Positions 11,541 through 23,389 of a stretch of DNA of 64,000 nt are shown here, piece by piece. Numbering within the stretch: the first letter of the stretch is position 1; the number at the start of each line of letters is the position of its first letter. The stretch is taken from assembly GCA_021234155.1 (NCBI GenBank), contig JAJEKV010000028.1, forward strand, positions 14,583,905 through 14,647,904, read 5' to 3'. A program made the translations under genes and the position numbers. The notes beneath the pieces are model-generated. The model did not search any database and was not told the origin of the DNA. It saw only the letters and a program-made list of their open reading frames with translations. The stretch is from Isoetes taiwanensis (taxonomy: Eukaryota; Streptophyta; Lycopodiopsida; Isoetales; Isoetaceae).

Positions 11541-14500
11541 TCATCGCTGTTGTTTTTGGCTGGGTTGCTGACGGCGTTGCATGAAGGACCTCATTTCTTC
11601 GTGAAGATCCTCCCGCACAAAGAGCCATCGTTTTGCTTTATTCTCCCATAGGAGGCCACCCAAGTCCCTCGCATGAGCTGCGACGTCTTCATAAAACTCC
11701 TTGAAAGGGTGACAAGGTGGATATGTCATAAGTTTCCAAATCCAAATATAAATGAAAGACGTAATGCAAGAGACATACCAAGGATGGAAAGTTCTCATAA
11801 AAACAAACAGGGTCCATGACGACGCGATTCCGGTCATTTTCCCACAGACGAATCTGAAATGCTTCAAGACCTGACAAAGTCAGCCCCTTTAACCCTTTCG
11901 GTGTAAGATATGACACAATTAAAGCTATCTTCTCAGAGACAAATATCAAATTTTTCAATGTCTTGACACAAGTACCTGATCAGTGATAGTCTCCGGGACT
12001 GAAGGAACTCTTTTACCAATATGGGGATGAGCATGCTTTTGCAAGTAGGATATAATCTGCACATAATCCTCAAAAGATATAAACGCATGCAGAAAATACC
12101 AAAGCTCAATTCATCCACTGCAACTAAAAATTTATGCATGCAGGAAAAAGAGAGAATCAGTTTCATCTTATTTAAAAGCATCCTTTCTTTCTGTTTAGCT
12201 TTTTAGAAGGTACCTGATCAGCAGTGATACCACATGTAAAGGCTGCATTTAGGCTTTCTTTTGTAAGGCTGCCAACAGTGACATTGGGTAGCTCATATTC
12301 AATCCTGTGATCATGGCAAAAATATAATTATAGCACACACCACAATAATCAGCAGTAATCTTCCCCTTCCAGACTATCCCAAAGGCTTGCCTTATAAAGA
12401 GACGCAATGTTGATATCTGAACCTTTGACGATGTATAAGCATACACGCGAAAGTTCGTTTCTACCATGATAAAGCCCTGCAAAAGAAATAGGTAATCAAC
12501 CATATTATTACTAATGAGGTCAATTTTCCTAAACGCTTGCCAAGGCATCTTTATCTCGAATTTCCTATTATGATGCAGGACCATAAGAAACTTGAGTAAT
12601 AGAACAAAGTCAGATAATAACTTACTTCAGTTATCTGATGATCTGCAGACTCTGAAAGGCTTGCCGAAAGACCAGCAGCTAACCTGGTTGGAATAAACCA
12701 CCTATCCTTCATACCCTATCATTCAAGTTGACAAACTCAGAATGTTTAAAGCCATGCTTACATAAAAGATAAGTCTTACCTTCTGTAGACAAAGAAGACC
12801 AAAGACTTGGAGCTCTTCTGCGAACTGTTGTTGCATAGGTGTAAGACTAGCCATATTATAAGGCTGCCAGCACAAAGTGAGGCGCAATCAAATTACAGTT
12901 AAAACGTTAATGGATCTTAGCTTACCTCTCCCACAGTATGAAATCCAAGTTCGAGTAAAAAACGTATAAGTTCTCCACTGTCATGTCTTCGAGCCTAGCA
13001 TCCAACTCAATTGAACGCAGTTAGGATAAAAATTCTGGTTCTATATCTGGTAAAAAGCCTGACAGCATACCTCAGCAGAAGAGATGTATTCTCGAATAAT
13101 TTGCCAAAGTTGGGAATTCCTATCCAATAACTGCCCAGAAACAAACAGCGATTGTCATACATCATTCCCCTATGGTATGTGTATGTGACATCATTCTATG
13201 TAATCAGAAAATGCAGTATCAACATGTACAGCCCCATGTTAACTTTGGTAACAATACATCATTATGGTCTGGTTTGGTACATCTAAAATTAACTCTAATG
13301 CAGAACTCTTTTCCTTCCCATCCCATCCTCTGTTTCAACTTCTCAACAAAGGTCTTCTTATTTGACAACTTCAAGCTGCAAGCGTGCTATGAGGGTGCAG
13401 ACTGTAATCATTTCCACCATTACTGCTCCTACTAATTCCTTATTCACAGAGTGGACATCCGTGCTTCCAATTATTGGTAAATTTTTGCTCTGGCTTTCTA
13501 AACAAATACCATCAAAGAGATCCAAAGTGCATTAGACTTTATCATCAGGATGCTGAAAATAAGTCCTTTATAGCAAACAAGTCTTTCATATGGAACCTCC
13601 ATATAGAGGCAGCCAGAGAATGAATACAAACAGCTGGACTCCATATATATTTCTTGGGAAAAATGATCGCAATCAAAGCATCAGTTCCTCATCTAACCAT
13701 CTTATCAGCATTTAAGTAGACATCTCACTTCAAGTAACAGCATCTCAACCAGAAAACTTCCAAAGGGTCATCCTGGCTGCCCTGAGGTTCCTCTCTTACA
13801 AAAGCTTCCAACATCATTGGGTGTTCTTAAACATTTACTTAGATGATGAGATCATGATTCTTAAACCAGATAACATGAGGAAGCATATACGCTTGCTGAG
13901 TTCCAATGGTGCTTAACATAATACAGAGGCTACACTTGAAGTAATAAAATACAAAGCATACTAGATATATAGATCAGCTTGATCATAGCTTAGTCCTTAA
14001 CAGGTCAATTCAGACAATGTGCACAGTAAAAGTGTTAAATTATGGTCCATGTGTGCACACATGGGTATATGTTTAACTTTCTATCACTGTTGCACACCTC
14101 ATCCTCACCACTTTTCATTGGTGTTCACGTGGCTCATGTACGGTCAACACTGCCTTATCAGCTTCATTAAATGCATAAAACTTATAGCCCTTAAAACAAC
14201 CATTTCCTTAGGTGAACCTTCTTATTTCGAGCCTCGATCTTTGATAATTGATAATAAAAAAGTTCCCACAACTTATGTAAAAACCTTTTCTAAGCAACAT
14301 CCATGATCACACAAGGATTCATTGGGGTATTAGGTTTAACAAAGATTTTAGAGAATTTCATATCCATAATCGAAGCAATGGACTTACCAGAAACTGAAAA
14401 CCAGCCTCAGTAATCCTTGGAGTGTCACTATTCCTAGTGATACAAAATAAAACCTGATTAAATTTTTGAGGGATCATAAAGCGGTTGAAAGAAAGTATGT

Positions 14501-15463
14501 TTCTCTGCAGATATTAGTAGATGTCATGTTAACATACTGGGCTCATAAACAGTAAATATAATGTACACATTACCATGAACCAGCAATACCTGGCAGCCAT
14601 GAGTCCTGCCCCTAAGAAAATTTTCGTAATGATGGGATTAGAAGAGCTCGAAGAAGATCCAGAAGTTGTTGAATTGACCAATTGGAATATTATATTCTGT
14701 TGAGTTGTTGAAGAATAAAAACCAAAGCCTGCTATAAAAATTGATATCTTGAGTTTGCCTGTCTAACAAGAGAACGTGCACAGACCTCCCACTGCTTTGT
14801 AGCATGATCTTCTAACTCTCCACGTGTTGGAACTCTGACAGCAATATTGGGTGGTAATGGATCCCTGGGAGGTCCTCCCCTGGAGACAACGAAGATTCCT
14901 TGACACGGGAATAAAAAACAGAACATGCTGTCTGGATCACTTGAAAGCATAACTCACCCTTTAATAACAGCTTGTCTTAAGTGTAGTTGCATCTTCGGAT
15001 TCAGCTTATAAGTTTCCTCCTTCTTTCTATTTGACAAACATAAACAATTGCATAAACCAAAATATCCTCTTCTAAATTGCTTAAAGCAAATGACTAACCT
15101 TTCCGACTCCATCAAGAAGACTCTGAGCTGTTTCAGTCTATCAATGGCAACCCTATGCTTAGAAACACCCTCAGAGACAACCCAATCTTGGAGCAATTTA
15201 GCAGAAACTGGCATATCCACATATAATAGTCTGAGTACATATTGTTTTGCCAATGGTGGTAGTGAACTGCCAAGGCAATGCCATGATGGTCAACCTAGGT
15301 ACTTATAGAATGAAGACAGGAGGCAATACTCTTACCGGAATACTGCTTGACATGTCCAATGACTGTCGTAGAGCAAGTCAAGCTTAGCAGCAGGCAAAGC
15401 TGCCACCATGTTCATAAAATTGGTGGATGCTACTCCGGTAGATGCTACTCTGACCCGCGGCAT
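11541..15463 (-). CDS. TFB2: TFIIH core subunit p52 (TFB2/GTF2H4), 15 exons
   Basis: General transcription and DNA repair factor IIH subunit 4, which docks the XPB helicase in the TFIIH core for promoter opening and nucleotide excision repair in the nucleus. Exons, all keeping phase: 15463-15336, 15266-15099, 15026-14958, 14879-14786, 14696-14590, 14433-14388, 13130-13071, 12994-12926, 12863-12780, 12715-12626, 12476-12391, 12304-12214, 12056-11976, 11853-11779, 11699-11541. The spliced product is 468 aa, matching the roughly 460 aa of plant homologues. Recognisable blocks: LPPLAKQYVLRLLYVDMPV, SKHRVAIDRLKQLRVF, ITEAGFQFL, NSQLWQIIREYI, FIMVETNFRVYAYTSSK, IRLWENDRNRV, and LGGLLWENKAKRWLFV near the C-terminus (p8/XPB-binding end). 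Intron 6 is the longest (about 1.26 kb). Intron 11 uses a GC donor. The ATG is the one giving the conserved MPRV start. No breaks; it looks functional. Confidence 0.94.
12305..12390 (-). other. GC-AG intron (intron 11 of TFB2)
   Basis: The exon ends ATAAG, followed by GCAAGCC instead of GT; the acceptor is ATCACAG. Only this junction joins LRLFI-R to IEYELPN in frame as the family requires. GC donors with strong flanking consensus are a known minor class. Confidence 0.8.
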
Positions 15464-16427
15464 GTTTGACAGCTTGGTGAGCACTCAGGCTAACGTATCT
15501 CCCTTCGACATAGATTTCTTCCCAAAAAAAGTTTTAAACGCTCAAATGCCCTAGGTATAAGTATTTGTAAGCCAGAGATGGGCCAACCCGCCAAAATATT
15601 TGCAGAACCTAACATTGGCCATTGCTCTGTGCCTACTTAGTTCGACGAATTCATTTATGTATGTCATCCTTGGGTAGGGAGAACCACCCACCTAAGCAAA
15701 CATTAAGGAAACAAATTTTATTACTACTAGTAATGGTTCCAGCGTTGCCGGGCATAAGTATGGGTCTATTGTTGTAGGTAATGATTGTTGTACACATATT
15801 TACAACACATATAGCAAAAATACCGATGCTAGATGTATTGAATTATTGTAAACATGGCAATAAGTTGTATTGTATTCAAAGTTTATCAATTTGCACATGG
15901 AAACTACTTTGGCGGTAGTTAGTTGTGGAGGAACATTGTCTCGATTGCAAAAGAACACTTGGTATAGATTGGCAATCGTATCTACAACATATTACAAAAG
16001 TGGTATTTAGATTTTTTACTACTGTTTTAAAGCCCTTTATTGGTATTTGAACAAATTTTTTGACTATTCAATGGTCAAATATATAGGACTTTGTATCACA
16101 TGTTTTTGTAGACATTCATTTAAGATAATGTTTTACTCAATGGTTGTTGTGTAGGTTATTAATGCAATTTGTTTGGCATGTAAAGTAGTTCTTATGTAGG
16201 TTATGAAGCAATTGTTCGGCATCGCAAGCATAAGTACAACTTTTAGGCATGCACAGTCATTTTGTATGTGGGTTGAGTTTCATCTTGAAAATCCTTGAAA
16301 AACATCTATATGGCTTGGTTGCATATTGAATAGGCTCTTGAAAGATATTCCCAATTTAATGAGTTTTAAATAGTTGGTTATGTCTATATCATTTTCCGTC
16401 ATGGTCTACGCCTATGTGTTTGAGCTA
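15464..16427. other. Spacer upstream of TFB2, no gene seen
   Basis: Holds the presumptive TFB2 5' UTR and promoter (minus-strand direction) and AT-rich DNA. No TATA box or reading frame could be assigned with confidence. Confidence 0.4.
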
Positions 16428-16565
16428 AGCTTGTTGCGAGTCAATTGGTAGAAGGCTTGCCTTCATATGGGTTTTAGGCTCCTGCTATACTGAACAACAT
16501 CAAACAATAAAAGGCTTGCCTTCATTTGGGTTTTAGGCTTCCGCTATACTGAACAATAACAAACG
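16428..16565 (+). repeat. tRNA-like SINE fragment with internal duplication
   Basis: GCGAGTCAATTGGTAGAAGG resembles a tRNA 5' half and pol III A box (TAGCTCAATTGGTAGA type). The following GGTTTTAGGCTCCTGC sits where a B box would be but is degenerate. A unit of about 56 bases (AAGGCTTGCCTTCAT...CTATACTGAACAA) is repeated at 16452-16507 and 16511-16565. This fits a decayed tRNA-derived SINE head; it is too degenerate to be a functional tRNA gene. Confidence 0.45.
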
Positions 16566-17737
16566 CCAACAGGCAAATCCTTATAGTCATTGAAAGGACA
16601 AACGCCTATAGCAGGTCCTTATGGGCGTGCAAGGGGTTACTATTATTCATGTATTTCGATTCTAAAGTGTTAAAGTGCAAGTTTAAATATGTGCTCTAAA
16701 ATTTGTTGTGAGGCTATATTCACATGTGCCATCTCCAAGATTTCAAAAAAATATGTGAGTAAGATGTGTGGAAGCGTATAATTGAGATACTTATCTTCTT
16801 TTTCTAGGATTCAAAACTTACAGTCTCATAATGCATTTGTAAGAATCTACATTGCCTTCATTCATACAATGCAACCACATTGCATCAAATGCTAATGTGC
16901 AAGAAAGGTTGAACAAATGCTGATGTAGTGACGTAGTAGCATAGAACTCATAATTGTTGAAAGTTGGGTATTATGGGCAAAATGTACATCAGCGATGACT
17001 TCCATTGCTATTATGGGCAAACCTTCCATTCCAAATTCAAAGATAAGATAAGATAAGAAACTCAGCATTCAATGTACCATTTTTTAGCTACTATGGGCAA
17101 AACGTCCATTCCAAATATAAAGAGAAGCTCGACACTAGTTTCAATGCCAAATTTTGCATCCACCACTTTCTATCAATGCCAAAGAGAGGATATAATTATA
17201 CATGTGATGTGTTAGTGCCCTCTCATGGTCCAACTAAACTTGCATCCACCATATTTATTCAAAACCACCCTTCTTAAAAGATATTAGCTTAACTCTATCA
17301 TTACCAAGATCTGACTGTGAAACAACATATGGAAAGGAACAATTTTTTAGTATACAAAAGATATGGATCTAAAAAAATGGATTAATCATTCACATACAGT
17401 ACGAATGGCACCATAAGTGGAATACGTGTTTGGATCATGGATATTTGTTCTGATGAAATAAAATCAGCATGTTTATAGCTTTCGGCCATTATCTACCCTT
17501 ATCCTTCTGCACCTTTGTTTTTGAAGCTTCAATACCATTCGTTATCTAATAAAGTTTTTCGTGTTATAACAAAATCTTGGAATATAAACTCACGAAAAGA
17601 GAAGCGGGTGCTTATGTAAATGTTGCAACAATACTACCCATTGTTTGAGTTGTAACATAGAACTTTTTTTCTATCTTTCTCTTTGTTCAACTTCTAACCT
17701 ATAAGAAAATTAGTTAACGTTTTTAAACAATATTCAT
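16566..17737. other. AT-rich spacer
   Basis: No genes. The short phrase CTA-TATGGGCAAA followed by CCATTCCAAAT is repeated near 17,010 and 17,090 and, more weakly, near 16,970. Confidence 0.45.
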
Positions 17738-17862
17738 TGAATGAGAATGAGAATGAGAATGGTACTGAGACCAATCGGCCTATGGGACCCAGAAGGAGCG
17801 CAACAAACATATTACTGTCCGGGTTAAAAAACCCTCGCCCCGAAGGGTTTTCGAGGGAAAAA
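17738..17862 (-). repeat. LINE 3' tail: hexamer repeat and hairpin
   Basis: Read on the minus strand, the element ends in repeats of CATTCT (plus strand GAATGA/GAGAAT, about 17,738-17,760). Just before it is a GC-rich inverted repeat with arms CCCTCG (17,832-17,837) and CGAGGG (17,852-17,857). It can refold with the neighbouring AACCCT/AGGGTT. In LINEs such 3' structures are recognised by the reverse transcriptase; that role here is inferred. Confidence 0.6.
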
Positions 17863-17935
17863 CCGTGGCAGTAATAAGAATGTTGTCAAACTGTACAAGT
17901 ATACATCATCATGAAATAAAATGTGTATGTACATG

Positions 17936-18394
17936 TCAAGCGCGTGCCCGAGGACATAGCTGATCTCGCATGTCCATGACCTTCTGAAGGTATGATCCTA
18001 GCACCTGTATGGATGCCGTGCTCAATGTCACATGTAGCGGCTGGCCAGTCCTGACCAACTCTGCATAGCGCGTCCGGATTTGATCATATGCTGGGCAACT
18101 TTGAACAGTATGAGATTCATCCTCAATGACACCCATTTGGCAGCATTGACAAAGCCTGTCCTGACGTGGCTCACCAATCCATCTGCATGTCTCAATTCGA
18201 AGATGATGTGCCCATGTGCGAATGGAGGCAATGAATCTGCGTCTTTTCATGGGCAAGTGGGTGCGCAGGTAGCATTGCGGACCTCGTTCCAATGTGGGAT
18301 TTATGTGGCGCTGGTAGTGTGTTGTCTTGACCTGTTCAAAGGCACTGGCATCCCAAAGCTTGCTGATGAAGCAAGCGTCAAGATATTGCCTCAA
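17936..18394 (-). pseudogene. LINE ORF2 C-terminus, zf-RVT zinc finger
   Basis: Contains the family's Cys/His cluster: CQCCQMGVIEDESHTVQSCP (CX2C...H...C), the zf-RVT domain found after the RT of plant LINEs. Upstream in the frame are Arg-rich sequences (LPMKRRRFIASIRTWAHHLRIE). The frame is separated from the RT part by a frameshift around 18,400-18,610. Confidence 0.88.
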
Positions 18395-18615
18395 GCTATG
18401 GCGATCTGCCTCTGTTTACACATGTATGCACCTGTGCTCCTGCACATTCCATCTAGCCATCCATTGAGCTCTCTTTTCCCTCCAGCAGGTCTTGAGGCGT
18501 TGTGGCCCCATTGCCATGATATAAGCTAGTTTAGGGAGACTTAATCGTACATATTGACCACCTTCTGAAAATAGACAATGTGGCGATCAAGGGCCGCCCT
18601 CTGAAGAGGCAAGAA

Positions 18616-20413
18616 TCATGTTTCCTGCAGTAGAATTTGATATGGGACTGTGGACTTCACCCCTAGTGCTCGTACCAAGAAGGCTTTCTGCACCTGCTCC
18701 AAGTCATTCCAAGTAGCGAGGGATACTACTGGGCCCCATACTTCAACCCCGTATAAAAGGACAGGCTCCACTAAGACCTTGAACAGGTGTGACTGGTGGG
18801 TCCAATCATACAACTCCGCTCTATGACTATTGTTTTGCATTGCATATAGTGCCTTCCAGTCCGCCATAACTCGTAGCCGTATGGATGTGTCCTAGTGCAT
18901 AGCCGAAGGAAACTCCACTTCCAAATATTTGTATGTGGATGCTACTTCCACATTCTGCCCTCGGTAACTGAAGGAGGGGATCCTCGGCTGATGTGAAGAT
19001 AATATGAAAACCACCTTAGTCTTGGCCAAGTTGACGCGCATATCAGTCGCTTGGCAAAATGTGTCTAGAGCATCGAGATGTCGTTGCATGTCTGCTGGTG
19101 TGTAAGCTAGGAGGTCCACATCATCAGCATATATTAATTGCTTGATGATCTGGTAGAGAAGGTGAGCCCCGTCGCCCCCATTATCAGCAAGCCAGCTCTC
19201 CAATTGATCAATGTAAAGCCCAAACAATGTTGGGGAGAGAGGGCATCCGTGATGAACCCCGATACTACTATCAAATGGTTGGCTTGTCGGCTGCAACCGA
19301 CCCGAGCATCTTTCATATAGCACGGCCTGCTGCATTACGCAAATCTACAGAACCCCGGTATCGCCGCAATCTTGCCCATAGTTTTTCCGAGAGCCACGGT
19401 GTCAAATGCCTTCGCAAAATTCACGAAGCAACAATATAGATCCTGACGGCGGTTCCTGCTGTCTTCAACCAGAGTTCGCAATGTGAAGATGTGGTCAATG
19501 GTTGAATGTCGGGGTCCAAATCCTGCCTGAGTGAGGGCCCGTATCTCTCTTTGCCTCTCGCCCGGCCCGTCAAACTGCTGCTCAAGAATCCCGGCAAAGC
19601 AATTTTGCAAACACCGAACTAACCATGATTGTTCGGTGATTGGCTGGGCGGTCGCGGGTCACCGCCTTATAGATGGGAACAACTCGCTATTGGTCCCTTT
19701 GCGATTGGGAAGCCTTTCTGTAATGCCTTGTTGAACAAGGCGGTCGGACTAGTATTATGGACAGCCCACGCCCACTTAAGCAATTATGCCACGCATACCA
19801 TCCGGTCCGGGGCTTTCCCATTGGCAAGGCGCTCTAAGCCTTGTTCCGCGTCCGAATCGTGATTTCCAGCCGGGCCTTCTTGCGGGGGTAATCTTTGCAT
19901 GTGCACTGTGAGGGTCATATATAGCTGTTGCAAGTATTGCCTCCACTGCTCGGGAGTAATGTTCCCTGTGGGTTGTACTGGCTTTCTAAGAACCCTTCGC
20001 CAGAAGGTCATCGGGTGACGTTCCAGGAGGTAAAACATTTCCCTTTGATGCGCTGCAATGTACCTGGCTTTCTTAGCTTTAAGGAAGACACGGTACTGTC
20101 TGACTACATGTGGGCGTAAAGCAGGGTCTGTGACTTGGCGGAGCCAACGTTTGTATTCCTTGCACTCTGCATCAAACCATTGATTACGTGGGAAGGTTGT
20201 ATTCCTGGAGGTCCGTCGTGGGCGGCTTATCCCAAAGCATCTCTCTGCCGCAGTCCTAAGCACATCAGTCAGCCAACCTGTCTGTTGCTCTAGTATAGGA
20301 TATTGCAAAATTTCCATCAGGTCATCTATAAGCATCTGGGCATAAGCCCCTGCATGTTCATAATCCAATCGCAGCCGAGGCATGTGAGGAGTTGTTGCAC
20401 CGAGTGTTCGCAC
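18616..20413 (-). pseudogene. LINE reverse transcriptase (split)
   Basis: Pieces: 20413-19784 (region between EN and RT, with WRRVLRKPVQPTG and ERLANGKAPD), 19610-19335 (AGFGPRHSTIDHIFTLRTLV, CCFVNFAKAFDTVA: RT motifs with catalytic Asp), 19335-18892 (GVHHGCPLSPTLFGLYIDQL; QLIYADDVDLLA, the YADD active site) and 18867-18616 (PVLLYGVEVWGP, thumb region). Frame changes lie at about 19,780, 19,335 and 18,890. All catalytic motifs are readable, but no continuous frame remains. Confidence 0.93.
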
Positions 20414-20416
20414 AAC

Positions 20417-21250
20417 CTACCAAGCCAACTTCAAGTAAAGTGGTAAGTGGTCTGAGTCGATCTCTTCATCCCTATTAGTTGTTCCCACCTGGAAGTGCTT
20501 GACGACATGCATATCCTGCTCAGGCACCATCACATAGTCTACCACACTAGATCCTCCCCCCTGGTTTTCCTGTCTAAAAGTGCTCTTACGGGTGGACGGC
20601 CACTGTGCCAGTCCATTGCACATTACCAGGTCGAAGATACCACATAGCAAAAGCAATTGTCTACCATTGCGCGTGACCTGATTGTCATCTGATGTCCATG
20701 GCCAAGCTCCTTCTGCAGGATGCAGCTGCAATATATCATCAGTCAAGGGATCAAATCTCATGGGTTGTTCTACCCCGGTGCGCGTATTAAAGTCTCCAAG
20801 GAGTATGATACTGCCGAACTGCTTATGCTGCTGTATGTCATCATATAGATTGACATAGGGGTCCAGCCTATCCACATCCGAGTGGGTGTGATAGAAGCCG
20901 CCGCATGTGGAAAGTAGCAGTCGCCACAAAGAGGGGTCCATCATCGTAGTTTTGCACACGCACCCACAAGTACCGGGGGTTGTGCTTGTTGTCTTGAACA
21001 AGGAGATTGATCGTATTAAGGCCGCTCGATAGTAGCGCACAACCCCCATGCCCCCACTTTCTGCAGGCAATCATTGAAGATTGAGTAGGCGGTATATCGG
21101 GGCAATCGGGTATCCTGTGGTCCTCGATGCCCCATGTCTCCATAAGGAAGATGAGATCCATATATGCGAACAGAGTTGAGACTATCTCCCTTTTGCCATG
21201 GGAAGCCCGACAATTCCGGGAGACCATGCGGAGGCACAATTCCTATTTGT
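20417..21250 (-). pseudogene. LINE endonuclease (EEP fold)
   Basis: N-terminal portion in one frame (SRNCRASHGKREI...LIFLMETWG, from about 21,230; metal-binding Asn and Glu) and the remainder in another frame ending at 20,417 (IILLGDFNTRTG, SSVVDYVM and SDHLPLYLKL, the Asp/Asn and Asp-His active-site blocks). A frameshift near 20,890-20,930 separates them. This is the endonuclease that nicks target DNA for target-primed reverse transcription. Confidence 0.9.
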
Positions 21251-21449
21251 TGGCGAGGGGGTTCTTGGGGATTGATGGCGGGAAGGGGATGGCGTAAGTA
21301 GAAAGCGGCTGAGATGTGCGAGCAAGCGAAGGTGAGGCAACTTGAGCAGGCGTGGCGGCGTAGAAAGCGAAGCGTTGGCATGGTCGGCTCTTTGGAAGGT
21401 TAGCGGGGATTAGCGGCCCGGTATTTGGCGGTCTGAAAATTTGCATCTT

Positions 21450-22921
21450 GCCCCGAATCAGTCCTGCAGCTCCTCCCTGTCTGCGAATTCGCTTCTAACT
21501 TTGGCCAACTTCGTTACTGCGATCTTCTTGTTGGGCGGGGCGGTCCCGATCAACATACAAAGGCGGTTCCCTTCATTTGCCTACCACAGCGTAGGAGGAT
21601 GGCTGCTTTTACTTGCGCATCTCGGATGCGTGAGCGTGACTACGGTAGGCGTTACATTTGGGCGCCATAAGCGTCTCGCCCTAATAATGTGTCTTGGCGT
21701 GGGGAATGTCATTGAGCAAGAATCAACATTTGGAGCGGTTAATGAGGTCCTCCCCTGCCTCTTGTCAGCCCGCGTACCACCACATTGTGGCTTCTCGCCC
21801 ATCTCACGGAACTCTCGATTGTTGGGTCAATCGCGGCACAACGGGGAGTTGTTTGTTGTCGGCGGGGCATAGGCGTGGCTGGAGGCGGCTTGGGGGTGCG
21901 ATGTGACGGCCACAGGCGATGCCTTGCGAGACTCTTGGGGTGGGGACCGGTGGCGGTATAGTGGTCTCTCCTTCGAGGCGGGAGCTTAGCTCCTGCTGAA
22001 ATTATTCTTGCCTTGTCAATTTCGCATGCACCGCTGCAATTGCTCATGAGCCTCTGCATTGAGGCCCTTGCCTTGTTCGATGATGGCTGCCCTCGGCTCC
22101 TGCACCTTCCGATCTCGAATTGCAGAGCTATGCTCCGGTGCGACGCGCGAGTCCAAAGATAGGGTTCATTGCGGATGAGGCCACTTCTTGTGTCTCAACC
22201 CTAGTTTGGAGGGCTCTCAATTGTGATTGGCTCTCTTCAAAAGCGACACGGACTTTTAGCATCCGCGATGCAGCCTCCTCGACCCTACGATTGAAGGCGG
22301 AGATGGTTGCCATTGTCTCTTGCTCAACCGTTGCTTGTCTGTGTCATGGTTTCAATGGCGGTGGACATGGAATCCATCTTGCCCTGCATGTCGGCAAGAC
22401 TCTTCTTGTCCTTCCGCCTTTTCGAGTGCACTAGGCGAAGGCCATCTTCTAAGTCTTTGTATCGCGGGTCTCCATCTTTGGAAACGCGTTGTTTTTGAGA
22501 CCGGCCGCCTCTTGAGCAATTTGGGTGCGGATGCTGCATTTCCTCTGCCAAGCAAGCAATTGAGCTTTGTTGCCCTCGCCATTGCTTGAACCTGTTTCCG
22601 GTGCTCCTCAAGCTGCCTGGTTTGGTGGTGGTGGCTTGGGATCGATTGCCACTAGGCTAGAGTATCTGTCATAGGCTTTGTCGAGCTATGCTTGTTGCGA
22701 GACTTTGCGCAGCTTCTCTTTTCAATGTGCACCTATCAATTTTGCGGTGTCATCGGTGGTGCGATTGGGGATGGCATCTATGTACTCTTCGAAAGAGAAG
22801 TTTCTTTGCCATATCTGCGCTAGATAGAGGGGCTAGCGTATCCGCACCATCCACATGCATATCGTGGGGTTGGATGAAGGGGACGGGGGCTCGTCGACTC
22901 TTCTATCATTGGAGTTGCCAT
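21450..22921 (-). pseudogene. LINE ORF1-like region with coiled coil
   Basis: A plausible start at 22,921 (MATPMIEESTSPRP) is followed by fragments in changing frames. A coiled-coil segment spans 22,352-22,128 (heptad-rich LADMQGKMDSMSTAIETMT, then FNRRVEEAASRMLKVRVAFEE and SQLRALQTRVETQE). ORF1 proteins of LINEs are often coiled-coil RNA chaperones, and the position just 5' of the endonuclease fits. Several frameshifts break it; no RRM or zinc knuckle was recognised. The assignment rests mainly on position and the coiled coil. Confidence 0.6.
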
Positions 22922-23250
22922 GAATAGGGTGTCACCCTACAGATGCTTGTCACGAAAGCCTCCAAGCACTCGATCACACACAACCCTCTGTCCCTTTCTG
23001 GGCCCGTCGAAAGCTTCCCGATGTCGAGGAAAGCGGTGCGGGCTTCCAAGTGCAAGAAGCAAGTCGGGGGCTCTTTCACCTTCGCAGGACACACACTGCG
23101 AAAGTGTTCAAGTGCATAAATCAAGTGCAACCTCAAGTGCAACCTCTGCCACCTTACAGACGCTTGTCGGAAATGAAAATAAGCAATGGTTTTCCCTCTT
23201 ACAGACGCCCGTCTGCAAGGCTTTAGCATGTAAATGCTTTAATCCAAGGT
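22922..23250 (-). other. Presumed LINE 5' UTR
   Basis: A stretch of about 330 bases upstream of ORF1. The phrase TTACAGACGC--GTC (or CTACAGATGCTTGTC) recurs three times (about 22,938, 23,153, 23,201), and AAGTGCAACCTC is duplicated near 23,125. It could be a 5' promoter region; the evidence is only positional. Confidence 0.4.
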
Positions 23251-23389
23251 GATTGGATGGTATCACACCCTCTGAATCTCGCCTTAAAATCGGGTTGCAA
23301 AAACTGGCTATTTTCTCCTCTCAGATCTTAAGCGAATGTGGACAAACCATATGTCTTTAGAATCATCACAGAACAATCATTCTAATGAT

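Larger units (their letters stand above)
17738..23250 (-). mobile_element. Non-LTR retrotransposon (LINE), decayed
   Basis: On the minus strand, in order: an ORF1-like region with coiled coil, an apurinic-type endonuclease, reverse transcriptase and a C-terminal CCHC-type zinc finger. It ends in a short 3' UTR with a hairpin and a hexanucleotide tail. This is an L1/I-type architecture. Each domain is split by frameshifts, so the copy is dead. The tail is at the low-coordinate end, as expected for a minus-strand insertion. The 5' limit near 23,250 is approximate; it is where the coding-like sequence gives way to a tandem repeat. No target-site duplication was identified. Confidence 0.92.

Noticed and set aside
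17832-17857. Bacterial-type terminator hairpin
   Set aside because: It sits in the 3' UTR of a eukaryotic LINE and lacks a U-tract in the right place.
18080-18529. 149-codon plus-strand frame
   Set aside because: Antisense shadow of the LINE zinc-finger region on the minus strand.
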